64,000 bases of DNA from an uncultured Lachnospiraceae bacterium (GCA_902796005.1 CADBNF010000032.1:62001-126000); one strand, 5' to 3'. Shown: positions 16,089 through 25,424, numbered from the stretch's first letter. Notes: generated by a model from the sequence alone, not told the origin. Made by a program: numbers and translations.

Positions 16089-17387
16089 TTATTCTTCCTC
16101 CTCGAAACGCACCCTGATGGAATTGGCATGGGCATCCAGCTGCTCGCTTAAGGCAAAGGTTTCGATATCCTTATGGACCTCCTTAAGGGCTTCCTTCGAA
16201 TAGTATATCACACTGGATTTCTTTACGAAATCCTCTACGCAAAGGGCGGAAAAGAATCTTGCCGTGCCGCTGGTGGGAAGGATGTGGTTCGGTCCCGCAA
16301 AATAATCGCCTAAAGGCTCGCTGGAATACTCTCCCAGGAAGATGGCGCCGGCATTTTTTATCTTTGTCATCAGTTCGAAGGGATTCTCCGTAACGATTTC
16401 CAGGTGCTCCGGCGCGATTTCATTTGCATAATCCACGGCCTGGGCAAGGCCGTCGGTAATGATGATGAAGGAGTGCTCTCCCACGGATTTTTCCAGGATG
16501 CTTTTCCGCTTCAGCACGGTCAGGAAGCCGTCGATTTCCTCGCTGACCTTTTTGGCCAGTTCTTCCGAAGGCGTGATAAGTATGGCAGAGGCCATTTCGT
16601 CATGCTCGGCCTGGGATAAAAGATCCGCCGCCACATACCGGGGATTGGCCTTTTCGTCGGCGATAACCAGGACCTCCGAGGGACCGGCGATGGAATCGAT
16701 GCTGACGTTGCCGTAGACGGCCTTTTTGGCCAGGGCCACGTAGATGTTGCCGGGGCCAACGATTTTGTCCACCCGGGGGATGCTTTCCGTGCCGAAGGCC
16801 AGGGCCGCAATGGCCTGGGCGCCGCCCACCTTGAAGATTTTATCCACGCCGGCAATATCCGCCGTAACCAGGACGGCGGGATTGATCCTGCCTTCGGCAT
16901 CCGGCGGGGTCACCATGATGATTTCGGAAACCTTCGCCGCCTTTGCGGGCAGTACATTCATCAGTACGGAGGAGGGATAAAAGGCCTTGCCGCCGGGCAC
17001 ATAGACGCCGGCTCTCTGCATGGGAATAACCTTCTGTCCCAGGAAGATGCCCTTTTCCTCCGTGGTGAACCAGCTGTTCTGCACCTGTTTTTCATGGAAG
17101 GAAAGAATGTTTCTGCCTGCCTTTTTGATAACCTCCACAAGGGCAGGGTCCACCTCCTTATAGGCGGAGCGGATTTCCTCTTCGGTTACCTGTACCGTAT
17201 CCGCGGTAAGCTTCGCCCGGTCAAACTTTTCGGTATAGGCAAATACCGCGCGGTCGCCTTCCTCCCTGACTTTGCGGACAATTTCCGCCACCGCTTCTTC
17301 AAACTGCTTCTGGCTGTCGGTTCCCCGGCCCAGAAGGGTTCCGGTCACTTCTTCTTTGGTATAATCCTTGGCTTTAAAGATTCTCAC
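16089..17387 (-). CDS. hisD: Histidinol dehydrogenase
   Basis: A 432-residue HisD of normal length that oxidises histidinol to histidine in two NAD-dependent steps. Conserved stretches include PGGKAFYPSSVLMNVLPAKAAK, GPGNIYVALAKK, DSIAGPSEVLVIAD and the zinc-ligand region LSQAEHDEMASAIL followed by APEHLEI and GPNHILPTSGTARF. It begins with GTG at 17387, preceded by AGGGAACA; no ATG lies at the conserved start. It sits 10 bases after hisG and directly before hisB. Confidence 0.95.
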   Translation of the reverse strand: MRIFKAKDYTKEEVTGTLLGRGTDSQKQFEEAVAEIVRKVREEGDRAVFAYTEKFDRAKLTADTVQVTEEEIRSAYKEVDPALVEVIKKAGRNILSFHEKQVQNSWFTTEEKGIFLGQKVIPMQRAGVYVPGGKAFYPSSVLMNVLPAKAAKVSEIIMVTPPDAEGRINPAVLVTADIAGVDKIFKVGGAQAIAALAFGTESIPRVDKIVGPGNIYVALAKKAVYGNVSIDSIAGPSEVLVIADEKANPRYVAADLLSQAEHDEMASAILITPSEELAKKVSEEIDGFLTVLKRKSILEKSVGEHSFIIITDGLAQAVDYANEIAPEHLEIVTENPFELMTKIKNAGAIFLGEYSSEPLGDYFAGPNHILPTSGTARFFSALCVEDFVKKSSVIYYSKEALKEVHKDIETFALSEQLDAHANSIRVRFEEEE

Positions 17388-17397
17388 TGCTGTTCCC

Positions 17398-18042
17398 TCA
17401 TTCTTTTTCCAGTTCCTGCTTGATGGCGCGGATGATCATGGCCACCCGACTGTCCTCCATCTTCATGGATACGGGGTTGACGATCATCCTGGCGGACAGC
17501 TGCAGGATTTCCTCCAGCACGCAAAGGCCGTTGTCCTTCAGGGTTTTGCCGGTTTCCACGATATCCACGATAACGTCGGAAAGCCCGACAATCGGCGCCA
17601 GCTCAATGGAACCGTTCATCTTGATGATTTCCACGGTCTGGTTTTTCTTTTTGTAGAAATAATCCCGGGCAATCACGGGATATTTGGTGGCCACCTTGAT
17701 AAGGCCGCCGTTGTTCAATGCCTGCCTGGCGCTTTCCGGGCCGCAGACACACATCCGGCATCTGCCGAATTTCATGTCCAGGACCTCATAGACGTTCCGC
17801 CCCTCCTCCAGGAGGGTATCCTTTCCCACGATGCCGATGTCGGCGGCACCGTATTCCACAAAGGTGGGCACGTCCGGCCCCTTGGCGTTAAAGAATTTCA
17901 GCTTGTATTCTTCGTTGGTAAAGATAAGCTTTCGGGTATCCGGGTCGGAAAACTCCGGACAGGAAATGCCTGCCCTTTCCAGGATTTTCATGGTCTTTTC
18001 CGCAAGCCTTCCCTTGGGAAGGGCGATGGTCAGGTATCTCAT
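17398..18042 (-). CDS. hisG: ATP phosphoribosyltransferase, short form
   Basis: A 214-residue HisG that catalyses the first committed step, joining ATP and PRPP. MRYLTIALPKGRLAEKTMKIL opens the protein and the PRPP loop VDIVETGKTLKDNGL is clear. It lacks the C-terminal allosteric domain of long HisG, so it must work with HisZ in a hetero-octamer. Its ATG overlaps the hisZ stop by four bases (ATGA), which fits the fixed ratio of the complex. A strong AAGGAGGG precedes it. Confidence 0.95.
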   Translation of the reverse strand: MRYLTIALPKGRLAEKTMKILERAGISCPEFSDPDTRKLIFTNEEYKLKFFNAKGPDVPTFVEYGAADIGIVGKDTLLEEGRNVYEVLDMKFGRCRMCVCGPESARQALNNGGLIKVATKYPVIARDYFYKKKNQTVEIIKMNGSIELAPIVGLSDVIVDIVETGKTLKDNGLCVLEEILQLSARMIVNPVSMKMEDSRVAMIIRAIKQELEKE

Positions 18043-19355
18043 GCTTTCCCTCCTTCCCCGAAGAACTCCTCAAGGCGGTTAAGCGGTACGGAAACGCTTT
18101 CCTCCGTCTGCAGGTCAGTAACAGCCGCTTCTTCCGAGCTGCCGATATATACCAGCCTGCCGAAGTTAAGCTTCCGGCAGTGTTCCCCGTACCTGTGGGC
18201 TTCTTCATCCGAAGAAACGGGGGAAACCGCTGCGGTTTTTCCCTGTGTCCTTAAAGCCTTCGCAAGACGGATGGCCGAATCTTCGGCCCGGGCGGCAAGC
18301 TGGCGGCTTTCTTCGTTATCCGCAGGCAGCCGGTATGCAATCATGATCCGCTCCGTACTGTCCTCCCGCGCCGGGTTGTTGCGCCTGAAAACATTCAGGA
18401 TGGCATCCATGGACACCGTAAAGCCGATGGCCGGACCGGATTTGCCGAATTTTTCCAGGAAACGGTCATAACGGCCGCCTTTTATCACCGCGTCGCCGGA
18501 GCCGTAGGTCAGGGCATTGAAAATAATGCCGGTGTAATAGGTATAGTCACTGAGCATGCCGAAGTCGAAGGAAATATAATCCTCGCAGCCGTATTTGCTG
18601 CAGAGGTTGTAAATATCCGCCATCCTTCTCACCGCTTCCCTGGCTTCGGGAATATCCGTGAGGGCTTCCGCCCGATCGAGGACTTCCCGGCCGCCAAAGA
18701 GCATGGGCAGCTCGGTAAAGGCGGTTTTCAGTTCCGCCGGCAGGGTGAGCTCTTCGATGATCTCCTGGGCGCCGAACTGGTTTCGCTGGGTCAGCATGCT
18801 GCGAAGCTCGTAGGCCGTTTCATCATCCAGCTCCGCTGCATTGACAAGGGCCCTGAAATAGGCCGCGTTGCCGATGCTTATACGGAAGTCCCGGATGCCG
18901 CAGGCCTTCATGATCTCCGCCACCAGGGCGATGATTTCCGCGTCGGCGCCGGCGGTGGGGTCATTGATCAGCTCCACGCCCATCTGCAGGCTTTCCTTTA
19001 ACCTGCCGCGGAAATTGCTGCTGTTTAAGTATACGCTGCCCTTGTAGCAGAGGCGTAAGGGAAGGGTATCCTCCTGGAAATACATGGCAGCAGCCCTGGC
19101 CACCGCCGGGGTAAAGTCCGGACGCAGAACCAGGGTATGGCCTTCCTTGTCCACCATCTTGAATAGGTCGGAGGTGTGGGCCGTACCCTTATCCTTGTCA
19201 AAGACCGTTATGAATTCAAAGGAAGGGGTCTGCATATACTGGTAGCCGCAGGCCCGGAACAGACGGTCCGTCTGCCGGATTAGATAATCCAGCTGTTCAT
19301 ATTCCTCACCGTAGACGTCTCTCACGCCCTCCGGTTTCTGGTACCGTTTTCTCAT
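18039..19355 (-). CDS. hisZ: ATP phosphoribosyltransferase regulatory subunit
   Basis: A 438-residue histidyl-tRNA synthetase paralogue. PEGVRDVYGEEYEQLDYLI, QTPSFEFITVF and VLRPDFTPAVARAAAMYF are class II synthetase motifs 1 and 2, and the region around YYTGIIFNALTYGSGDAVIKGGRYD corresponds to motif-like elements in HisZ. The catalytic histidine loops of true HisS are missing and hisG follows directly, so it is HisZ. The ATG at 19355 is chosen because AGGAGA lies just before it; the frame extends upstream only through the promoter. Confidence 0.92.
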   Translation of the reverse strand: MRKRYQKPEGVRDVYGEEYEQLDYLIRQTDRLFRACGYQYMQTPSFEFITVFDKDKGTAHTSDLFKMVDKEGHTLVLRPDFTPAVARAAAMYFQEDTLPLRLCYKGSVYLNSSNFRGRLKESLQMGVELINDPTAGADAEIIALVAEIMKACGIRDFRISIGNAAYFRALVNAAELDDETAYELRSMLTQRNQFGAQEIIEELTLPAELKTAFTELPMLFGGREVLDRAEALTDIPEAREAVRRMADIYNLCSKYGCEDYISFDFGMLSDYTYYTGIIFNALTYGSGDAVIKGGRYDRFLEKFGKSGPAIGFTVSMDAILNVFRRNNPAREDSTERIMIAYRLPADNEESRQLAARAEDSAIRLAKALRTQGKTAAVSPVSSDEEAHRYGEHCRKLNFGRLVYIGSSEEAAVTDLQTEESVSVPLNRLEEFFGEGGKA

Positions 19356-19381
19356 GAAAAGTCTCCTGTGCATTACTTTAT

Positions 19382-19426
19382 TGTGGTAAACTGCTACCAT
19401 GCTACCACATTAAACTGATTTGTCAA
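19382..19426 (-). promoter_or_regulatory. his operon promoter with palindromic operator candidate
   Basis: Minus-strand -35 TTGACA (19421-19426), 16-base spacer, weak -10 TAGCAT (19399-19404). TGTGGTA (19403-19409 read on minus) and TACCACA (19382-19388) form a perfect 7-bp inverted repeat 14 bases apart, covering the -10 and start site. Between them TGGTAGCA occurs twice in direct order. This is a likely repressor site; a TrpR-family HisR is a possible binder but this is inference. Only about 30 bases of leader remain, too short for a T-box. Confidence 0.5.
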
Positions 19427-19956
19427 TCCCTAAACTGCAGGTCCTTCTGGATTCCGTCAAGGAAGGGGACAAAAATACCCTTTTTCCGGGGAAGATAGAA
19501 TTCCTCGGACAGCTCGCTCCGCTTGAAATGCTTCAGGCCGCCCTCTTCCGCCCGGTTCACAAACTTCATCATTTCTGTAAAACGCATATAGTAGACCAGG
19601 TCCAGGTGAGTATAGCTGATGAGCAGGAAGGCAATGCCCTTCTGGGCCTCAAAATCCCGCATGAAGGCAATCTGATGGGCGTGGATATTGTGCAGGGGAA
19701 AATTCTCCGTCTGGCATTCCTTGGCGTCAAAACAGACGGGGATGCCCTGGACCGCGCCGATGTAGTCCACCGTACTCTTCTGCTCAAAGTAGGCCAGAGT
19801 AATATGGCGGCTGGCCTTATCCATCTCTATGGGCGTGATGGGGGTGGGGATTTTCTGGATCAGGGCCAGGTTTTTCTCCCGGTAATATTCATTTGACCGG
19901 TTAATAAGGTCTTCAAAGGCGGAGCCCCGAAGACCTCTTGTTTTCCATGTGCTCAA
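19423..19956 (-). CDS. recU: Holliday junction resolvase RecU
   Basis: A 177-residue RecU, the Gram-positive enzyme that cuts four-way DNA junctions made by RuvAB and RecG. TRGLRGSAFEDLINRSNEYYR and LIQKIPTPI are conserved N-terminal parts. Asp64 (STVDYIG), Asp77 and Lys79 (CFDAKE) form the nuclease triad; glutamate is more usual at position 77. The only sensible start is TTG at 19956, directly after the lepB stop, with AAGGAT eight bases before. RuvAB and RecG are encoded elsewhere in the window but recU is uncoupled from them, downstream of lepB. Confidence 0.92.
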   Translation of the reverse strand: MSTWKTRGLRGSAFEDLINRSNEYYREKNLALIQKIPTPITPIEMDKASRHITLAYFEQKSTVDYIGAVQGIPVCFDAKECQTENFPLHNIHAHQIAFMRDFEAQKGIAFLLISYTHLDLVYYMRFTEMMKFVNRAEEGGLKHFKRSELSEEFYLPRKKGIFVPFLDGIQKDLQFRD

Positions 19957-20640
19957 TTATTCAAATCCTTCGTATCTGAAAATCTTGAATTTGGTGATGG
20001 GCCAGTACCGGAAAAGAGCCTTGCCCAGTATCTTGTCCCGGGAAACGTATTTGTTCACCCAGAAGCGGGAGTCATTGGAATGGTTCCGGTTGTCTCCCAT
20101 CATGAAATAGTGTCCCTCCGGTATCCGGAAGACCCCGTCATAGTAGTTTCCTCCCAATGGCGGTTCCGGACAGAAGGAATCGTCCAGCAGCAGGGTGCCC
20201 TCGAACATGGTGGGATTCTGCCGCAGCTCATCGTCGGTGACAAAGCCGGTCTCCGCGTCCTCGGGGAGGACGTATACCTTGCCCTCGCTCACCACAACCG
20301 TTTCTCCGGGAAGACCGATGACCCGCTTGATAAACAGGTTCTTTTCATTGTCCGGATAGCGGAAAATGACAATATCATACCGTTCGGGATCCTTCCTGAT
20401 ATAGGAAAGCCGGAAGCCGATGATCCGGTCCCCGGTCATGATGGTATTCTCCATGGAACCGGAGGGAATGGTGGCATTGATGATGACAAAGTTCAAAAGG
20501 ACCACCACCACTGCCACGGCGATGACGAGAAACCGGATGAAATCCATAATTTCCGCCTTCTGCTCGGCTTTCTTTTCTTCTTCTGTCAGTTCTTCATCAG
20601 GCCCTTTTTTCCTGGGCCTGCCGGGTTCATAAAATGCCAT
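19957..20640 (-). CDS. lepB: Signal peptidase I
   Basis: A 227-residue type I signal peptidase. A charged cytoplasmic tail of about 32 residues precedes one membrane helix (33-56). The catalytic serine is Ser62 in PSGSMENTI and the general-base lysine is Lys105 in FIKRVIGLPGE; MMGDNRNHSNDSRFW is box D/E. It removes signal peptides on the outer face of the membrane. The start at 20640 is supported by AGAAAGG five bases upstream; the frame extends further, into the overlapping pseudouridine synthase gene. Confidence 0.94.
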   Translation of the reverse strand: MAFYEPGRPRKKGPDEELTEEEKKAEQKAEIMDFIRFLVIAVAVVVVLLNFVIINATIPSGSMENTIMTGDRIIGFRLSYIRKDPERYDIVIFRYPDNEKNLFIKRVIGLPGETVVVSEGKVYVLPEDAETGFVTDDELRQNPTMFEGTLLLDDSFCPEPPLGGNYYDGVFRIPEGHYFMMGDNRNHSNDSRFWVNKYVSRDKILGKALFRYWPITKFKIFRYEGFE

Positions 20641-21616
20641 GGTATCCTTTCTCTCTGAAAACCGACGGCGGTTCACAGAGGATGATTCTTCCTGCCAGCG
20701 CGGGCAGCCCGGGGAATTCTGCCGGGAAGGTCAGCCGGAATGCGTGCAGCATCTGGGATGTGATTTTAAGCTTCCCGTTCCAGCTCCTGTCCCCGTATTT
20801 TGCATCGCCGGCCAGGGGATGGCCCTCAGCGGAGAGCTGGGCACGGATCTGGTGTGTCTTTCCGGAGATGAGCTCCGCGATGATCCAGGTTCCTCCGAAA
20901 TCAGCTGCCCGGTAAAGGGGTGTAATCCGGGTCTGCACCTTAGAAGCCTTCTCCTGCCGGCCTTTCGACAGGGTGACGGTATTTGTCCGGCTGTCCTTGA
21001 CAAGCCAGCCCGTTAACAGGGCAGGCGCTTCCACGGCTCCCTTTACCAGGGTGAGGTATTCCTTCTTCAGCCGGCGGCCTTTTATCTCCTCCGAAAGGAC
21101 TCTGGCTGCCTGGTAGGTTTTCGCACAGATAAGGATGCCGGAGGTGTTCCGGTCCAACCGGTTGACCGCCGAAGGCCGGTAAAGCCTGGCCGAGTCTTCA
21201 GTCAGCTCTCCCTTATCCGCAAGATAAGCCGTGAGCAGGTCACAGGCGGAAAGGCTGCCGCTGTCATCGGACTGGGAAAGAAGGCCGGCGGGCTTGTTGA
21301 GGAAAAGCACATCCTTATCCTCATAGAGGATTCCGGCGGAAAAGGCCTGCCGGTCCTTTTCGGAAATCCGTACAGAGGCCCCGCTTCCGCTTTCTGCTGC
21401 CATAAGCTTCTCCAGGGTTTCAGCGGAAAAATAAAGGGCGATGCGGTCCCCCTCCGACAAAAGCTCGGAGCCTGCTGCCTTTACTGCATTCAGGGTAATA
21501 TTCTTTTTTCGCAGCATGCGGTAGATAAATCCGGAACCGGCGGAAGGCAGATATCTCCTGAGATATTTGTCCAGCCGCTGTCCGGCTTCACCGGCGCCGA
21601 TGATGATTTCCTTCAC
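20627..21616 (-). CDS. RluA family pseudouridine synthase
   Basis: A 329-residue RNA pseudouridine synthase of the RluC/RluD group. An S4-like RNA-binding domain (GQRLDKYLRRYLPSAG, about 8-70) is followed by the catalytic domain with AVNRLDRNTSGILICAKT, whose aspartate in RLDR is the nucleophile, and by GKTHQIRAQLSAEGHPLAGD. The GTG at 21616 is taken as start because GGAG lies eight bases before it and the promoter at 21645-21673 leaves no room for the upstream TTG at 21673, which lies in the -35 box. It overlaps lepB by 14 bases. Target site in rRNA or tRNA is not clear. Confidence 0.88.
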   Translation of the reverse strand: MKEIIIGAGEAGQRLDKYLRRYLPSAGSGFIYRMLRKKNITLNAVKAAGSELLSEGDRIALYFSAETLEKLMAAESGSGASVRISEKDRQAFSAGILYEDKDVLFLNKPAGLLSQSDDSGSLSACDLLTAYLADKGELTEDSARLYRPSAVNRLDRNTSGILICAKTYQAARVLSEEIKGRRLKKEYLTLVKGAVEAPALLTGWLVKDSRTNTVTLSKGRQEKASKVQTRITPLYRAADFGGTWIIAELISGKTHQIRAQLSAEGHPLAGDAKYGDRSWNGKLKITSQMLHAFRLTFPAEFPGLPALAGRIILCEPPSVFREKGYHGIL

Positions 21617-21644
21617 CGTTTTTCTCCGTAATCCATAATGTGTG

Positions 21645-21673
21645 ATTATACTATTAAAACCCGTACTTGTCAA
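21645..21673 (-). promoter_or_regulatory. Promoter of pseudouridine synthase-lepB-recU operon
   Basis: Minus-strand TTGACA (21668-21673), 17-base spacer, TATAAT (21645-21650): a consensus sigma-A promoter. Its -35 box directly joins the U tract of the purL terminator. Confidence 0.88.
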
Positions 21674-21700
21674 AAAGAGAACCGGACACGCCGGTTCTCT
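21671..21700 (-). terminator. Rho-independent terminator of the purine operon
   Basis: Minus-strand hairpin AGAGAACCGG-CGTGT-CCGGTTCTCT (21676-21700) followed by TTTTTG. It lies 22 bases after the purL stop. The T tract overlaps the -35 hexamer of the next promoter. Confidence 0.9.
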
Positions 21701-21722
21701 TCTCTCTTTGTGATGTTTTGCA

Positions 21723-24700
21723 TTATCCTTTAAAATACTTCACCGCGGCCTCGAACATCCGGATATCGTAATTGCCGGATACGTTGCGGTAAATACCCGC
21801 GGAATAACGCTCGGAATGACCCATCTTGCCGAATACCCGGCCGTCGGGGGAGGTGATGCCTTCGATGGCCCACACAGACCCGTTGGGGTTGTACTGGATA
21901 TCCATGGTGGGATTGCCGGCCAGGTCCACATACTGGGTGGCAATCTGTCCGTTCTCCACCAGCATCTTCAGCACCTCATCGCTGGCGATGAACCGGCCCT
22001 CGCCGTGGGAAATGGGCACATTCACGATATCGCCGGGCTGCATCAGGGACAGCCAGGGCGATTTGTTGGAGGCAATCCGGGTGCGTACGATCTTGGACTG
22101 GTGCCTGCCGATGGTGTTGAAAGTCAGGGTCGGACAGGAGGCGTCCGTATCCATGATTTTTCCATAGGGAACCAGTCCCAGCTTGATGAGGGCCTGGAAG
22201 CCGTTGCAAATACCGCACATCAGGCCGTCACGCTTCTCCAGGAGCTCGGTTACAGCTTCCTTCACGGCCGCGTTCCGGAAGAAGGCGGTAATGAATTTGC
22301 CGGAGCCGTCCGGTTCGTCACCGCCGGAGAAGCCGCCGGGGATGAAAATCATCTGGGCAGAAGCCGCGGCTTTTGCAAACCGGTCAATGCTGCCGGAAAT
22401 GCCCTCGCTGGAGAGGTTGTTGATAACGATAATCTCCGGCTCGGCGCCTGCATCCGCGCAGGCTTTGGCACTATCGTATTCGCAGTTGGTTCCCGGGAAG
22501 GTCGGAATCACAACCTTCGGACGAGCGGTTTTCACTGCAGGTGCAGACCAGCTGTCTGCGGTAAAGGTTACCGCAGGAACCTGCACCTCTTCCGTGGGAA
22601 TATTGCAGGGATAGATGCCCTCAAGCTTATTTTCATAGAGTGCTTCCAGCTCCTTAAGGGATACAGCTTCGCCCTTGAAGCAGAAGGCACTGTCATTGGT
22701 GATTTCACCCAGAAGACGGCCTTCGGTTATGTCAGCCGCGGTTTCCAGGACAAAGCTTCCGAAGCCGTAGCGGAACAGCTCCTCTTCCGTCAGGCCGCCG
22801 TCAAAGGCAAAGCCGAAGCCGGCGCCGATGGACATCTTGTAGACGGCTTCCGCAGCGCCGCCGAAGCCGCAGGCATAGGCCGCGACAGCTTTTCCGCTTC
22901 TTAAGGCTTCCGTTACGGTTTTGAATACCGTAAGGAGGGATTCGGCCACGGGAAGGCCTTCCTTATCATATTCCGGCGTCAGAAGAAAGGCCTTATGTCC
23001 GGCTTCCTTGAAATCGTCGGAAACAATCTCCCCGGTCTTTGCGCAGGTTACAGCAAAGGAAATCAGGGTGGGCGGTACGTCCAGATCCTCGAAGGAGCCG
23101 CTCATGGAGTCCTTGCCGCCGATGGCTGCAATGGAGAGATCCTTCTGGGCCTTGAAGGCGCCAAGCAGAGCTGCCAGGGGCTGTCCCCAGCGGGAGGGCT
23201 TGCTGCCCAGCTTCTGGAAATATTCCTGGAAGGTCAGGTAAACGTCGGAGAATTCCGCGCCGGTGGCTACAAGCTTGCAGACGGATTCCACCACTGCCAG
23301 GTAGGCGCCGTGATAGGGGCTTGCACTGGAAATATAAGGATTGTAGCCCCAGGACATCAGGGAACAGTCATCCGTATGCTGCTTTTCCACGGAGAATTTC
23401 TGCACCATGGCCTGGACCGGGGTTCTCTGCAGCGGTCCGCCGAAGGGCATCAGCACGGAGCCGGCACCGATGGTGGAGTCAAAGCGTTCGGAAAGACCCC
23501 GTTTTGAGCACATGTTCAGGTCGGAAACCGTGGCCTTCAGATCCTCTGCAAAGCTGCCGGTTAACTCCTTTTCCGGAATGCCCTTTGCGGCTGCCTCAAT
23601 GGTAATGTGCTTTTCCGCACCGTTGGAATCCAGGAATTCCCTGCTGATATCCACGATGGTATTGCCGTTCCAGTGCATCACAAGTCTCGGGCTTTCGGTA
23701 ACCACGGCAACAGGTGTTGCCTGGAGGTTTTCTTCCCTGGAAAGGGCCAGGAAGGCATCCACGTCGGCTGCTTCCACACAGACTGCCATACGCTCCTGGG
23801 ATTCACTGATGGCAAGCTCGGTTCCGTCCAGGCCTTCGTATTTCTTCGGTACGGCGTCCAGGTTGATAAGCAGGCCGTCTGCCAGCTCACCGATGGCTAC
23901 GGATACGCCGCCGGCGCCGAAGTCGTTGCAGCGTTTGATCATGCGGCTGGCCTTCGGGTTGCGGAAAAGCCTCTGCAGCTTTCTTTCCTCCGGCGCATTG
24001 CCCTTCTGGACCTCCGCGCCGCAGGTTTCCACGGAATGTACATTGTGGGCTTTGGAAGCGCCGGTGGCGCCGCCGATGCCGTCACGGCCGGTATTGCCGC
24101 CAAGGAGAATGATGACGTCTCCCGGTGCGGGACGCTCTCTTCTGACATTTTCCGCCGGGGCGGCTGCGATAACCGCGCCGACCTCCATGTGCTTGGCTGC
24201 ATAACCGGGATGGTAGAGCTCGTCCACGATGCCGGTAGCCAGGCCGATCTGGTTGCCGTAGGAGGAATAGCCGGCGGCTGCGGTGGTAACAAGCTTACGC
24301 TGTGGCAGCTTGCCGGGAATGGTTTCCGATAAGGGTACGGTGGGATCCGCCGCGCCGGTCAGACGCATGGCGCCGTACACGTAGGATCTTCCGGAAAGCG
24401 GGTCTCTGATGGCGCCGCCGATACAGGTGGCAGCGCCGCCGAAGGGCTCGATCTCCGTGGGATGGTTGTGGGTTTCGTTCTTGAAAAGGAGAAGCCAGGG
24501 CTCTTCCTTTCCGTCCACCGTAATATTTACCTTTACGGTGCAGGCGTTGATTTCCTCGGATTCATCCAGCTTGTCCAGCTGTCCGTGGGCGCGCAGGTAC
24601 TTCACCATGATGGTGCCGATGTCCATCAGGCACACGGGCTTTGTCCGTCCGAGCTCCTCGCGCACGGCAAGGTATTCGTCATAGGTCTTCTGCAGCACTT

Positions 24701-25415
24701 CATCCTCAAAGGTTACCTTATCGATGATGGTGCCGAAGGTGGTATGACGGCAGTGATCGGACCAGTAGGTATCGATGAGCTTGAGCTCCGTGATGGAGGG
24801 ATCCCTGCCCTCCTTGCGGAAATAAGCCTGACAGAAGGCGATGTCACCCTCGTCCATGGCCAGGCCGTAGGTTCCGATCAGGGCATTGAGGTCTTCCTCG
24901 GAAAGCGCATTAAAGCCGGTAAGGATATCCACGGTTTCGGGAATATCATACACCGTTTTCAGGGTTTCCGGCTTTTCAAGAGCTGCTTCCCTGGAGTCCA
25001 CCGGGTTGATGACGTATTTCTTGACTGCATCCAGCTCTTCGTCGGTCATTTCACCGTAAAGCACGTAAAGCTTGGCGGATTTTACCAGGGGACGTTCCTT
25101 CTGGGAAATCAGCTGGATACACTGGGCTGCGGAGTCCGCCCGGATGTCGAACTGTCCGGGAAGGTATTCCACCGCAAATACCCGGGCGCCGGAAACGTCC
25201 GGATTTTCACTGGCCACGTCGACCTGGGGCTCGGAAAATACCGTATTTACGGCATAGTCAAAAAGCTCCTCTTCAATATTTTCCGCGTCATAACGGTTGA
25301 GAATACGCACCTTTGTCACGGAAGGAATATTCAGGAGATTTCGGATGTCGCTGTAAAGGGATGCCGCTTCGTTGGCAAATTCCTCTTTCTTTTCTACGAA
25401 TATTCTGTATACCAT
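21723..25415 (-). CDS. purL: Phosphoribosylformylglycinamidine synthase, single-chain clostridial type
   Basis: A 1230-residue FGAM synthase that turns FGAR, glutamine and ATP into FGAM. The N-terminal PurS-like part (about 1-150) is followed by two PurM-like halves (DTYWSDHCRHTTFGTII and FKNETHNHPTEIEPFGGAATC in the first) and a C-terminal glutaminase. The glutaminase nucleophile is Cys1070 in LMCGICNGFQALIKLG. It is the last gene of the purine operon and begins 10 bases after purD; GGAGG lies about 14 bases from the ATG, a long spacing. The total length fits the clostridial PurL family (TIGR01857). Confidence 0.95.
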   Translation of the reverse strand: MVYRIFVEKKEEFANEAASLYSDIRNLLNIPSVTKVRILNRYDAENIEEELFDYAVNTVFSEPQVDVASENPDVSGARVFAVEYLPGQFDIRADSAAQCIQLISQKERPLVKSAKLYVLYGEMTDEELDAVKKYVINPVDSREAALEKPETLKTVYDIPETVDILTGFNALSEEDLNALIGTYGLAMDEGDIAFCQAYFRKEGRDPSITELKLIDTYWSDHCRHTTFGTIIDKVTFEDEVLQKTYDEYLAVREELGRTKPVCLMDIGTIMVKYLRAHGQLDKLDESEEINACTVKVNITVDGKEEPWLLLFKNETHNHPTEIEPFGGAATCIGGAIRDPLSGRSYVYGAMRLTGAADPTVPLSETIPGKLPQRKLVTTAAAGYSSYGNQIGLATGIVDELYHPGYAAKHMEVGAVIAAAPAENVRRERPAPGDVIILLGGNTGRDGIGGATGASKAHNVHSVETCGAEVQKGNAPEERKLQRLFRNPKASRMIKRCNDFGAGGVSVAIGELADGLLINLDAVPKKYEGLDGTELAISESQERMAVCVEAADVDAFLALSREENLQATPVAVVTESPRLVMHWNGNTIVDISREFLDSNGAEKHITIEAAAKGIPEKELTGSFAEDLKATVSDLNMCSKRGLSERFDSTIGAGSVLMPFGGPLQRTPVQAMVQKFSVEKQHTDDCSLMSWGYNPYISSASPYHGAYLAVVESVCKLVATGAEFSDVYLTFQEYFQKLGSKPSRWGQPLAALLGAFKAQKDLSIAAIGGKDSMSGSFEDLDVPPTLISFAVTCAKTGEIVSDDFKEAGHKAFLLTPEYDKEGLPVAESLLTVFKTVTEALRSGKAVAAYACGFGGAAEAVYKMSIGAGFGFAFDGGLTEEELFRYGFGSFVLETAADITEGRLLGEITNDSAFCFKGEAVSLKELEALYENKLEGIYPCNIPTEEVQVPAVTFTADSWSAPAVKTARPKVVIPTFPGTNCEYDSAKACADAGAEPEIIVINNLSSEGISGSIDRFAKAAASAQMIFIPGGFSGGDEPDGSGKFITAFFRNAAVKEAVTELLEKRDGLMCGICNGFQALIKLGLVPYGKIMDTDASCPTLTFNTIGRHQSKIVRTRIASNKSPWLSLMQPGDIVNVPISHGEGRFIASDEVLKMLVENGQIATQYVDLAGNPTMDIQYNPNGSVWAIEGITSPDGRVFGKMGHSERYSAGIYRNVSGNYDIRMFEAAVKYFKG

Positions 25416-25424
25416 GGGCCGGTT

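Noticed and set aside
19356..19426. T-box leader for the his operon
   Set aside because: The distance from promoter to start codon is far too short and no T-box sequence or antiterminator is seen.
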